A stretch of 64,000 nt of DNA, from the NCBI RefSeq assembly GCF_000003815.2, contig NC_049985.1, positions 24,266,981-24,330,980 of the forward strand, given 5' to 3'. Below, in pieces: positions 11,228-26,900 of this stretch (position 1 is the stretch's first letter; each line of letters begins with the position of its first letter). Made by a program: the position numbers and the translations under genes. The DNA comes from Branchiostoma floridae. Lineage: Eukaryota; Chordata; Leptocardii; Amphioxiformes; Branchiostomatidae. The notes under the pieces were generated by a model. It was given only the letters and a program-made list of their open reading frames with translations, had not been told where the DNA came from and did not search any database.

Positions 11228-12420
11228 GGTTACTGCAATCTAGAAAATCCTGGAAAGGAATTATGATTTAGATTCTCTGCAATGAAGTGACAACACTATC
11301 TGAATATGAAATTAATTTTTGTTAAACTTTTTGCTAGTCTGACATACTGTACAGTATTTGCTTTGGGTGATATTTATACTGACCGAAATCTTGTTGGTAA
11401 GACGTTTTATTTGAATGGAAATAACATTCAGTATCTTCGTTTACTATGTATTAGGCGGATATGACCAAAATCACAAAATGATGTATGAAGAAGACATTAG
11501 CGGAAAATTAGACATTAAACAAGGACAACAACAAGAAGTAAATCCATCACAGATGAATTTTTAATGCAAATAGAACATCAAATTGTGTTCATTTCTTCAC
11601 AAGAGGTACAATACATATTTGGCTATAAATACATTAGACTTTACAAAAAGGAAACCAACACCAAAATACTAGATGGCGCAATGACCAACAAAGAAAACTT
11701 CATAGTGATTCAAAATAATGCACTTGAATTAAATTCATGTAGGATCCTAGCTAATTTAGTAACAGTTCCACTATACTTATATTACAGTATCTTAAGAAGA
11801 AATCTATTTGCCAAAAGATGTTATCGATTATATACAACGTCTCCATGTTAGTTAATACCCAGCAAACTTCATAACATTATGTTAAAAGTGTCACAAATTA
11901 TGGAAGAACCTTAAAGACATATTGACTTGTTGACAATTTTTAGACACTGAGCTAAAACCGACATACCGTAGTATACCTTTTACATCGTTCGAAAACTTGG
12001 TGGTAAATGGTAATACCTTTATCTGGGATTTGTCTACAAGTTATTAACAATTTCGAACAGCTGTTCTGGCTCTAACAAATAAGTCTGACTCTAAGACGAT
12101 TCTATTTCGAGCACATCATATACATCGAGGTTTGGGCCTTCTTTTTTCAGTTTAACAGAAACTGTGGCGTTAGAGAATTTCTAAACATTTGAATAATATC
12201 TTTACGTACCTGTGTATCATATAAAACGGAGTCGTCAGTCCTAAAAGACACTGGTTTTTACGTCCAAGTAACTAGCCCCAACTTTTCAAACCTTTCTTCC
12301 CTTTCCATCATGGCGGACATTGGTGCTGGTGGTCGTCATGGCGACAGCCGTCAAGTCTCGTCAAATCTCGCGGGAATATGACAGCTAATGGAGCAATGAC
12401 ACAGCGGCATCTAGCGATTA
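11228..12420. promoter_or_regulatory. TTC29 upstream region and probable promoter
   Basis: No coding exon was recognised upstream of the TTC29 ATG. An intron in the 5' UTR is possible, because CAG|AT-like acceptor sequence precedes the start codon. The only GC-rich, CpG-bearing patch is about 12295-12410, with two ATGGCG words and TCTCGCGGGA, a motif type common at broadly active promoters. The rest is AT-rich without features I can name. Confidence 0.3.
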
Positions 12421-12429
12421 TCAGTAGGA

Positions 12430-13420
12430 CTGCAGTAGGAGAAACCTGCTGCTTTTTGCAAAAGCTTGTTTCTTCAACAAAGCACATCCCTTCACCCAGA
12501 CTCTATATTAGGTAAATAATGATATGTGTAAATTTGAGGGTTGCCTATCATTTTGCTTTTGAAGCATGCATTAATGGATGATGGAAAAATAAAAACTTTT
12601 GTCACTCTGTTTTTCTCTAAAATACATTTAATTTGTAGAATCATCATCATAAATACTAGTATATGATTTTACTAACACTGTAACAATATAGCAAGATATC
12701 AATAATCTACTAGTAATCACATAAACATGATAGCCAAAGCATTAACTGTTAAAACATGAAATTTATATTATGCTGAATAACATTCTTCAATGGGAAAATA
12801 TTTCCTATATAATGTCATGAATCTAAAACTATTCTCAGACTGGTAATAAAAGCAACTGCCAAGACTTTTAATTCACTGCAAACAAATCTAACTACTTAGT
12901 AGGTACAGAAATATCAAACAATTCACTGCAACATAATAATCTTAAAACATCATAAGAAACATTATTCATTTAATGTGTCACAAAAGAAAGACCTGTATGC
13001 CCAGACCATTCAATATTAAATATTATCCATTATGCAAAAGTATTCTGTTTTTATGAAAATATGTAAAATGATGTTTGCCAGCTCCTATTTGCTGAATAGC
13101 AGACTACGAGTACCTTGCAAGCAATGCCCTCATACATTGAATTGGTTATAAGGCCATGTTGATTTGATCATATGGATGACGTCTCTGTACATATATTTTT
13201 GACCGTTTAAAAAAAGCTTTCAACCATAGCATGCTCAGACATTTGTTCAACCTTTCTGAACTTACAGGCAACCTTTTTTTTGGCCAAACTTTTTTCTATT
13301 AGCACACTCGCATCAGTTTGGGGGTTCCCAGAGGATGTCATCCATACAATCAAACCACTATGGACTAATTTTCAAAAAAGCATCAAGAAAGGATCAAAAT
13401 CAGGAAGCACTATAATAACA
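12430..13420. other. AT-rich spacer and probable PCYT2 3' UTR
   Basis: No reading frames, repeats or RNA genes were recognised. The part next to 13424 should be the PCYT2 3' UTR, but no convincing minus-strand AATAAA was found close by. Confidence 0.3.
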
Positions 13421-13423
13421 TAA

Positions 13424-17090
<3,667 letters not shown>

Positions 17091-17099
17091 CTTTTTGTA

Positions 17100-19411
17100 G
17101 GGTTGGCGGAAACGGCTGCCCGGTCGGTCGGCGGAAACCGCTGCCCGGTTCGGTCCTGAGGTTGGTTTGGGGGGTTTCCAGTATTGCATACAGTAGTGTA
17201 AGTGAAGTAAACAAAATGCCTACTTAAATATTCCATAACGGTTGTTAGATGTAATGTTGCTAGATGTTCAGAGGAAGCTGGCCAAATTACTTATCTTTTG
17301 AAAAAAAATTAATTTGACATTTCTTGGTAAGATTGTCCCATTCCCAGCAGCCACTATTCGAACGTCCCCCAGTACAGAACGTCAGAAGTTTGCTACGTCA
17401 AGGTTGTACAGGGTGGCGGTCCTTTGATCTAGTATACCATATGTGCCGCGGGCGCCAGCGACAAAATCAATCAATTTTGACAGCACTACCGCACCGAGCT
17501 GTCTGACATGTCCGAGGAGAAACTATCTCTAAGAACTGTAAAAGAATTCAAATTTAGTTAAATCAATACTAAAATGTACATTTACAAACGCATGGATTCA
17601 ATTTTTTTGTGTCAGGTTCTGGTTTAAACTAATGTAGTCAATTATATATTAATTATGTACAATGTTTTCACATAATTTTGTTACTTCACACGAAAACGGC
17701 TCCGCCGTAGTCTTTCCTCCCCGTAAGCAAACTTGTCATCGAACATTGAATTCTTGAAAGATAAAAATGGTGATTTCACCAGTGTCTGAAAATTTCCCCC
17801 ACAGCAATTCTTTGATTGATCCCGATACTATCTTCTCACATGTCGGAAATGATAAGATAATAAAGATAATAAAGATTTAACCAAGGATTTAATAAATGTG
17901 TTCGTGGTCAAAGCACTGAAAGTCAGCATAATCCCATCCAGTCTCAGATCGGCAGAGCGGCTAGAGCCCAAATAACACCGCGATAAACAACGTGGCCACG
18001 GTCGGCTCGAGAAAAATTCTTAGTTAGCAATTAATCTTCAACACGAATGACTCATACTCTGATCAATAGCCACATCTTATTTGTCTAAAGCTATTCCGAA
18101 GAACAAGTAATAATTAAGTTTACTACTGCCCCCTATTAGAAGCGCCTCACACATATCCATGTGGCCACACGCACTGCGTATTTGGGGTCAAGGACCTAAC
18201 GTTAATGTGCGCTGCATGGAATGCCGAAAACTTCCGATGAATCAAATCAATCCAACCTATACAGGGCTCGAAATACACTTTTCAGTCAACTTGCACCAGT
18301 GCAAGTTAAGCCAAAGGTAACTTGCACCAAAAGAAACTTACTTGCACAACCCAAAATAGTGAACTGTTAACCCTTTATTCTTCTGAAAATTTGCAAATAT
18401 ATGGGGATACATAAAGACCACATGTTTGGATATTTGTTTTCCAAAGCGTATTTTATTTTGGATTTCAAATTGTACAACAAATGTGAATTTAGGCTTAATT
18501 GAAGACAATTCAATGTCTACAACTTGATAAGATCAATAGATTTCTTCTGGACTCTTCGAGTGACTTCCATCACTATTCTTAACCATCGCTAGAACAACTC
18601 AATACAAACACATATAACTGGAAAATCCAGTTGATCATATCAAAGTCACTAAATTGTATGCAACATGTATTTACTCATATGCAAATCAAGGTAAGACAAC
18701 ACCATAGGAATTATTAGCATTATAGAGATAGAATTGTCTTCAAATTTTGTTTACCTGGATGTCTAACCAAGTTTAGAAATAACAAATTTAGGCTATTTTT
18801 TTATTCAGTGTTGTTTTCTTTTACCTTTCAATGGCAGACAATATTCTTGGTGTGTGTAAGCTTTTTCTAAAGTCAGGTATTAGTGGATAAAAGTAACTTG
18901 CACTGGTGCAAGTTTGGTCCAAACTTACTTGCACCACACCAATTTTACATGCACAAACTTGCATATGCATGTGGTATTTCGAGCCCTGCTATAGTTTCCC
19001 ATTCCAGAGTATATAAATATAAAACTAGTGTTGGGGATTACATTTTTGAAAAGAAAAAAAAATCAAGGCGCAAATCAGTTCTTACGGTGAGGACACGGCG
19101 CGGCTCATTATCGACTTTATTAGCGTTAATGAGCTGGTAGCACCGAAATCTGGTGTTCACCGAAAACGTGTACAAAGTTCGAAATTTCGCCGTGTTTGTG
19201 TTTTCGAATTTCCGAAATTACGGTAATGTTTACGATATTAGCGCTACTGTAAATTGTAGGGTCAGCCTACACGAGAAATGCACTTAAATTACTGCTGCGA
19301 TAGCAAGCCACTTGTTTACATTTGGTATACTCGAAACCCCCAAAACCAACCTCCAGACCGGACCGGGCAGCAGTTTCCGCCGACCGACCGGGCAGCCGTT
19401 TCCGCCAACCC
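17100..19411. mobile_element. Mutator/foldback-like element with 9-bp target duplication
   Basis: Terminal inverted repeats of about 80 bp at 17100-17180 and 19331-19411 start GGGTTGGCGGAAACGGC and are about 90 percent identical. Each end contains an internal direct duplication of GGCGGAAAC..CTGCCCGGT. The element is flanked by perfect 9-bp direct repeats CTTTTTGTA at 17091-17099 and 19412-19420. Target duplications of 9 bp and long TIRs are typical of Mutator-like elements. No transposase frame is visible in the 2.3-kb interior. A second element, 18262-18988, is nested inside. Confidence 0.8.
18262..18988. mobile_element. hAT-like non-autonomous DNA element with 5-bp target duplication (copy 2), nested
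   Basis: It begins CAGGGCTCGAAATAC and ends with the inverted form, and is flanked by CTATA at 18257-18261 and 18989-18993. Subterminal words ACTTGCACCAGTGCAAGT and ACTTGCACTGGTGCAAGT lie near the two ends and are self-complementary. The termini match those of 10074-10703, but the interior is largely different. There is no open frame for a transposase. Confidence 0.8.
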
Positions 19412-19420
19412 CTTTTTGTA

Positions 19421-20210
19421 TCGCAACTATCAACATATCAAATTCGGGGCATCGGAGACTATCTGTAACCTTATCCAAACACTAGAGCAAGCAGAAGTTC
19501 TCTGTTCCTGACCCACTGAAGGTTTATATTCTTTTCTATATTCACAGTAGATATCATAATCTAAATAGTAAAACCAACTACAGGACATCTGTGCATTTCT
19601 GGGGCTGTGATCAGGAATTTGAGTGTTTGAAAAATTGAAGGACGTTGTTCGAGAAAGACTGCATCGTTTATGTTTGCAGAACGTTTCAACCTCGACCACC
19701 ATCACCCACCATTTGTGATGTGATGTTCCTTGGATTCAAAACATACTTTATAACTGTGCTGATCATCTAGAAAAGTAGAAGTCAGTACCAAGGACAGGCC
19801 ACAGTACACCCTCTAGAGACAGACTAGTATAATTTTGTCTCTTAAAGGTATGTACTGTAGAATTTGGGTGTCAAAACTACAGATACTCTGAATTTTTAAA
19901 TCTTCGACATTTGTAACTAGGAATTTTCAATATGAACAGGATTGTTCTTATCATTTTAGCACATTTCATTTTCAAATGTAGGTCTAAACGATGCAAAAAG
20001 CAAGGCTTGGCTAAGTTCCTTTATGTCTTGTTACTGTTGTAGTCTACCATAAACCAGCCAGCTGCCACAAAATGCAAAACAGATTCTCAAATTGACGGTT
20101 TCGGTTGGAGATCTTTGAAGACTCGTGGGGGATCAGAAATCACAACAAATGAACTGTAAACAGTCCGTAACAAACTTCAATAACAATTTGAGTGAACCAA
20201 TTGTTCAATT
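19421..20210. other. Spacer upstream of the tandem-GST gene
   Basis: No exon, RNA gene or repeat was recognised. A 5' untranslated exon of the plus-strand GST gene could lie here or in the following SINE-flanked stretch, but nothing proves it. Confidence 0.25.
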
Positions 20211-20214
20211 TAGT

Positions 20215-20681
20215 GGGGCCGCGTAGCACAGTGGTAGTGTATTCGGCCCGTGACCGAGAGGTCGCCGGTTCGAATCCGCATGCCGTGTTGCCGGTCTTGT
20301 GCCCTTGGGAAAGGCACTTTACACGACTTTCCTCACTTTACTCAAGTGAAAAATGAGTCGTCCCTCGGATAGGACGTTAAATGGAGGTCCCGTGTATGGG
20401 GAGAGTCATACCCTATGCACGTTAAAGAACCCGCCACATGTGCGAACATCCACCCGAGCGGATCAAACCATTCCGGCCAAAATAGGGGTAGGGAATCTCC
20501 CGAGCAGCCCTCGTAACCCCTGCTTCGCCTATTGGGTCAGTTAGTCCTCACTTATAGTGAGCAATTGGGCTGGTCTCAATCATGATGTTTCTGACCTAGG
20601 GCGAAGAGTTGCTGTTACAGTTCCAATCATGTAACCCGTAACATTGAGTGGCCTTCAGGCCTTGTTACGAGGTGACCATTG

Positions 20682-20712
<31 letters not shown>
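20215..20712 (+). mobile_element. tRNA-derived SINE, full length, poly(A) type
   Basis: The head GGGGCCGCGTAGCACAGTGG contains an A box (20224-20234), and GGTTCGAATCC at 20267-20277 is a perfect B box, giving a tRNA-like RNA polymerase III promoter. The body includes GATAGGACGTTAAATGGAGG then TCCC, and the element ends in a 28-base A run at 20685-20712. It lies about 250 bp upstream of the GST start codon in the same orientation. A second copy with a different tail is at 40688. Confidence 0.85.
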
Positions 20713-20714
<2 letters not shown>

Positions 20715-20965
20715 ACCAATGTTTTTGAATTTGATTGTTTACGAGCGTGTTTGAAAGTTGGACAAAATGGTGGACAACTCAAGCTGTGGTGTGAAGTGTG
20801 CATATTTCAAAGGATGCTTGCGGCAAATTTGCATTCATACATTATGAATATTGCTATGCAGTGTAATAATTTAGATTCAACTTATGATGTCAAAATGTGA
20901 CAAAAAAACAGTGAATTTATGTTTTTATTGCTCAGATACTGCAATACATAATCTTTAAAAAAAAG

Positions 20966-23900
20966 ATGTCCCACCCAAGTATCGATGGTACAGCCCTACC
21001 TGCAGAAGATACAGAGCAGAACGGAACCCACAGGAAAAAACTGCTGCTGGAGAAACCTCGAGCTGAAGAAGTCAACAAAGAGCTGGAGAGGTAAGGACTA
21101 TTTGTAACGTTTCCTTCAACACTCCACAATGAATATTATATGCAAAAAAATGTGTGTCCGTTCCAATACCCGTTATATTTAATGGAATTAGATAATAGAC
21201 TGATCCCATGGCCCCGCCCACTTCTCATATTAATATGTATCTCCCTACTACGTATACAATAAATAATGTATGAATCCCAATAGCAAAGCACGACTGAGTT
21301 TTTGTTATAGAAGCTGCCCAGATGCCTATAGTCGGATCCCTTACCATAATTGGCAGCATGTAATTTGGCTCAGGACCACCAGGTCCCCGGTTGGAATCCT
21401 GCCATTTCACCGATCTTGTGCCCTTTCTACACTTCACTCAGGTGAAAATGACCTACATGTAGTTTCGACTAAGTATTTTTTTGTTCTGCCAACCCACTAA
21501 TTAGTTTTTGCCCGAAGATAGAAGAAAAAGAACATGAAAGGAACACACCAGCAAAAATAAGATGTTTTCCTGTAATCACAGATTACTATATTATGTAAAA
21601 CATAATAAATGATGCACGAGGCTACTACTGAGAAATGAAGTGGAAGAAAATGAAGTAATTTGTGAATTTCTCTGTTTGTAGGAAGTTCCAAGCGCTGAAG
21701 GGTATCACCCTGTACGACAGTCCATCCAGCCCCTGCAGCCGCAGAGTGCGCATGGTTCTGATTGACAAGGAGATCCCCTACCAGACAGTAAGTCATCATC
21801 ATCAGCAGTCCCATAGCAAGGTAGCGGTAGGGGCAGTCTGTCTTTCCGCAAAGGTTCTTCACTTCTGATGGTTGTCAGCTAATAACTATCAGCAAGTAAT
21901 GAATGGAAACTGCTTGGCCAGCATTCATACTGTCCTTGGCTTTGATACTGTACGTCTCATGCCACTGGTAGATCTGCTTGGAGATTCTTCAGCAAGGAGA
22001 ACTTAGTGAATGTTAGACATCCAGGTAAACAATATTTGAAGACAATTCAGTGTCTAAATTTGGATGGAGTACAAAGATTACTACAGGAGATTTTGAGTGA
22101 AATCCCCTGTAGCCACCGAGTGCGCATGGTTCTCATTTAGAAGGAAATCCCCTACCAGACAGTAAGTATCAGCAAGTCATCATAAGACAGTATCAAAGCC
22201 ATCCATGTTGAGTCCTTTACAAGTCAACCTAAAAACACTTGAAACTGCTTAGCTGGCTTTTATACTGTTCTGCTACTTGTAAATCTGCTTGGAGATTAAT
22301 CAGGGAAGAAAAGTTGATGAAACTTAGACAGGTAAACAATATTTTTGAAGACGATTCAATCTCTACATTTGAATGAAGTAAAAAGATGGCTTCCAGACGT
22401 TTTGAGTGACATCTGTCACTCTTCTTCATTGTCTTCTGGTTGTCACTGCAAACTTCTGGAAGCAAATTCTTCACATTATTTCCCGTTGTAGAGATTGAAT
22501 GATCAGCAAGGACATTGCCCGGTACTTAAAAAGAAAGTAAATGTATTTTGCCGAATGAAACCTCCAATTACATATCGGTTTTCAACTGATCACAGGCAAA
22601 GGACATTTCATCAATAAATTGATTAATTTCATCAATGAATTGATAGGAAAATTGATTGGCTCCATGTTAAATCAAGGTCAGGTAAAATGTAGCTCATTAT
22701 GATTAAAAATTTCTTGCATAGAATTCATAACATGTGCATGGATGAGTACTTTGCCAATAAGATAAGCAGTGGGATGTTTAGGCATGGTACTGAAAGCTTT
22801 GATGTTCGTGCATTGTGTCCTATGTTATGTCAACGTCATTATCATCAAAGAAAAGGCTCTGTCACAAGCTTTCCTTATGTCTTGATGAAGCCAGATTGAC
22901 TGACCTGTGACCTTTGTCCTTCAGGTCGAGGTTGACCTGTTGAAAGGTGAGCAGATCCACCCAGCCTTCCTGAAACTTAACCCCAACGGCAAGGTCCCCG
23001 TCCTCACCATCTTCAACATTGAGGTGAGATTTCTTAGTGAGTTTCAACTTAAACATTGAAGTGAGGCCTCCATGATTTTCAGGTCTTTTGTGCAATAGAC
23101 AATCTCATGGCCCAGCCCACCTCTATCAAAATTTAGAAATGCAAAATGAAAATATGAAAATGTACGTTTTAGACAAACGTGCAGCTAGATTCTCTCTCAT
23201 TGGTTGAACCGCTAATTGCCATGCTATCATTGGTTGAACTGCTAATTGAGATGGACAGTCAGGATCAGTCTATAATTGCAAAATTTGACAGTTTAAATAG
23301 AGTCTTAGCATTAATCAGTGAGATTAATATGTGTAGTCCTATGGCTGCACCTGGTAGCCTGGGTACCATCTGGACATTAGTTCACTCCGGCGCTAATACA
23401 CTTCTCGCTCTGAGTCTGACATTTATCATACACTATGTACAGTCGCTCTTTGCTGTTCCGTCTGGGATCTTTGGCCACTTTAACGTCTGGAATCGTCCAA
23501 ATTTTGGACGAGGGTGCTGATTGGTCCCCACAAATGAGCGAATTAACGAATGGGTTCAAGCGCTCGTTCGAAAAGGTGTTGCAACACCCAAAAAGCCCTC
23601 CGTCCGCTTGTGGGAGTGTCTGTTGTCATCAAACGAGCGCTCTAGAACCTATTCCTTAATTCGCTCATTAACTGACGTTAGCACCAAACTGTTTGAATGT
23701 GCAGGTCTCCAGATGGGTAGCAGAAGCGAACGTAGGAGCAAATTACTGTGGTACTGAGGTCACCTAAGTTTGTGCCAAATAACAGCCACTCCAGCAGACA
23801 CTTGCAATTTTGTGCTGCCTATAACTTCTATAAGCCCTCTTACAGAGATCAGGACGCATGTGCGACGACAGGAGACTTACTAGTAATATATGTCAAAGGC

Positions 23901-26900
23901 AAAGGCCTCGAAAAATATGATAGTCCTTGTCTCGACCATTGTTTCGATTAATTATTTTGTATAACAACGTCCAGAAGGGTTTTGTCTTTTTCGAGGCCAA
24001 AGGTAATTACCTCTTACCTAGAATTCCTGTTGTTGCACACGCGTTCTGATCTCTGTGAAAGGGTTCATTGTAAACTCCTCACTTTTCAGCCCCTGGCTGC
24101 AAAGAGTAGTTAACCCACCCAATAACCATTACTAATCGAAATGCTTTTATTACCTTCCTCAGGGTCTCCCCAACTGTGTTCTGTACGAGTCAAACATCAT
24201 CACAGAGTTTTTGGACACCGTTATCCCCAACGTGCATTATGGGGAACATGCACTGTACCCCACTGATCCCTGGGAAAGGGCAAAGGTCAAAATGTGGCAG
24301 GACTGGGAGCTGGGTCTTACTGATGTAAGTCATCCTGTACATTTAATTGTTTGTTTGTTTGTTTGTTAAGTTTTTTACAAACACAAGCAGCAATAATTAT
24401 GTGCCGGATGTAACACTAGTTCACCTTTATCCGTGGGGTAACCTATATCCGTTGTTTTAAACCCCAGTGTTTAGGGATATCAAGTTGATAGGCAGTGGTT
24501 TCAAAGTACATGTACAATATCTTTAAAATACAGCTTGTTTTTACCAATTTAAAACCGTGACCTTTCGGCGCATTGACATACCTGAATACCCATTTTTTAT
24601 AAACAGCGGATAAAGGTTACCCAGCGGAAAAAAGTGAACTAGCATTATAGCTTTTGTAGGAAACTTTGTGTTTATTTGTTTGGTTTGTATGTTTGTTTGT
24701 TTCCTTGTCTTTGATGAAGTCTACTAGTAGGTAATTTGTTGTCTCAGTACATTCTGTAATTCCTGTTCACATGTCTTGATTTTATCAATAACTTTATTTT
24801 GCTACTGTCATGTATGTGCATTTCAAACATTTAAAAAAATATATTTAAAAAATGTGAATTGGCAGGATTTTAGTCCGTACATGTTGCAAAACATGGTAGG
24901 CGTGGCACAGCGGGCCGCATTTCCCTCACGAGATGCGCTGGAGGCGACCTTACGGGACGATTTACCAGAGAAACAACGAGAAATGATTTTACAGTGAGCA
25001 TTTTCGTTGCGTTTGATTTCAGTCATCTATTTTCTTTGGTTCACAGCTCAATTTTTTATGGTGCTCTTTAGAAAAAACTTCTAACATCATACATTTCCTA
25101 ATTCAATTTCTTTCACATACTAACTGGATGAAGAAATTCCTACACCCTTTATACTATGATTACAATTTAGTTTGTATTCATTAAAGTTATTTTTTCAGTT
25201 TCAAACTGGTTGTCTTTGTTCAGTTTGCTTATTTTAACAATTTTGTCCCCTTCTCTCTATAGTCTCTTCTCACTGTCTCGGTTTGCATGGTGATAAAGGA
25301 TAAGGTACCTGCCACCCTTTTCTTCACTTTGAGTTCAGATCATCATTTTTCCCCTATATATAGTATATATTTTAGTTACCAATACAAAAATGACAAATTC
25401 AAAGTAATTCAATTTTGGAATTATCTAAGTAGCCAGGAAATTTGAACAAAATTAATGACTAAACACACAGGGTATCACAATGCATGTGGTACTGGACAAT
25501 TTTTGATGTTTGATTTTGATCTTTCATATCTTCTTCTTTGACTATGAAATTGGCATTCTAACAACTACCTACTAGTACATTTAATGGCATACAAGTTATG
25601 GCATATAATTGTTCATGTTGCAGCTGCTTTTTACTTACCATAATGATAAAAAACTTGGGGGGGGGGGGGGGGCACGGGCAAAACTAATGACGCACACACA
25701 GATGTCGTCCGTATGAATGTCTAAATGCTGATATGCTTGGTTCCTCAGAACGTACGACGGGACATATCGTACGGAGGAGGAGCTACATCATCATGCTATA
25801 GGCTGCTATCAGAGCTTACTTGAGTTGGAGAAGGCCTTAAATGGGAAAGACTATCTGGTAAGCACTGAGTTCTATTATCAGATAGTAATCTATGAAATGA
25901 GACATTTGTGTACGGTCAGTTTGTTGGAAACTGCCATTCAACTTACTTGCCATCATGTAGCATAACAGTAGGGTGTTTGGCTTGAAGCCCAGAGGTCCTG
26001 GGTTAGAGTCCCCAAATATGCTCTGACATATGTTGAACAGAAGGTTCCGGGTCGGAGTTCAAATCTGACCGGAGTTGGCAGAACGGTGGTGTAATAGGCC
26101 GGAAGTGCGCTGTTGTCTCCCTAACTTTTGCTCCCTATTGCTTGGTGATCGTTATAGCTGAGCATCGATTTGTCATATTTTCTGAAAAGCCCGTGGGTTG
26201 TATTGTTTTTGTGCGAGGAGTAGCTGGTCGGCCAGCGAAACCATTTTTGTATTAGTCCGCTGCAACGGTGATGCGGTTTTTTCGCCTGATGACCCAAATA
26301 GCGGCGTTTTTCATGCGATTTCGAAGAAATGGCGTCATCGGAGATTGCAAAAAAGTTATCACATGGAATTTTTTTTATTTTTTCATTTTACACAAACATG
26401 AAGAATTTAGCTTCTCTACCACGTAGGCCGTTATCCTGGGAAAATTCGTTTTTTCCAAGCAGCTTCGATCAAAAAAGTGTTAAAAAATGATAGTTTTCGG
26501 GTCCAAAATTAAAATTTTACTACATATTCTAACCAAAATAAAGAGGCAGCAGACGGTACCAATAGGTTTGTCGGAAAGAGGCAGTAAACGGCTTTCCGCC
26601 ATATTGATTAAGTTTTGCGTCCTACGTTTACTAGCGGAACTGTAGCCCTTCCGCCTGAGGCTGCCCGCCAACCTCCGAAATCGTAAAAGAAACTCCGGTC
26701 CGATACCAGAAATTTCTTCACTTCATTCAGGTGAAAATAAGTGTCTAGCTTAAGTTAATATTGCATATTATTGGACGTCCCTAAGATAGGACATTACATG
26801 GAGGTCCCATGTTGGAGGAGAGAAACATCTCAAGCATGTAAATTAACGGAACCCACCACACTTATCAAAAAGAGTAGGGGTCTTCCTATCGTGAGTGGGT

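Noticed and set aside
20215-20287. tRNA gene
   Set aside because: A and B boxes are present, but the sequence runs on into a SINE body and poly(A), and a second copy at 40688 has the same structure; there is no convincing cloverleaf end.
25658-25673. Poly(G) run as a regulatory site
   Set aside because: A simple homopolymer in an intron, similar to other microsatellites here (GTTT near 24344, TAG near 28934).
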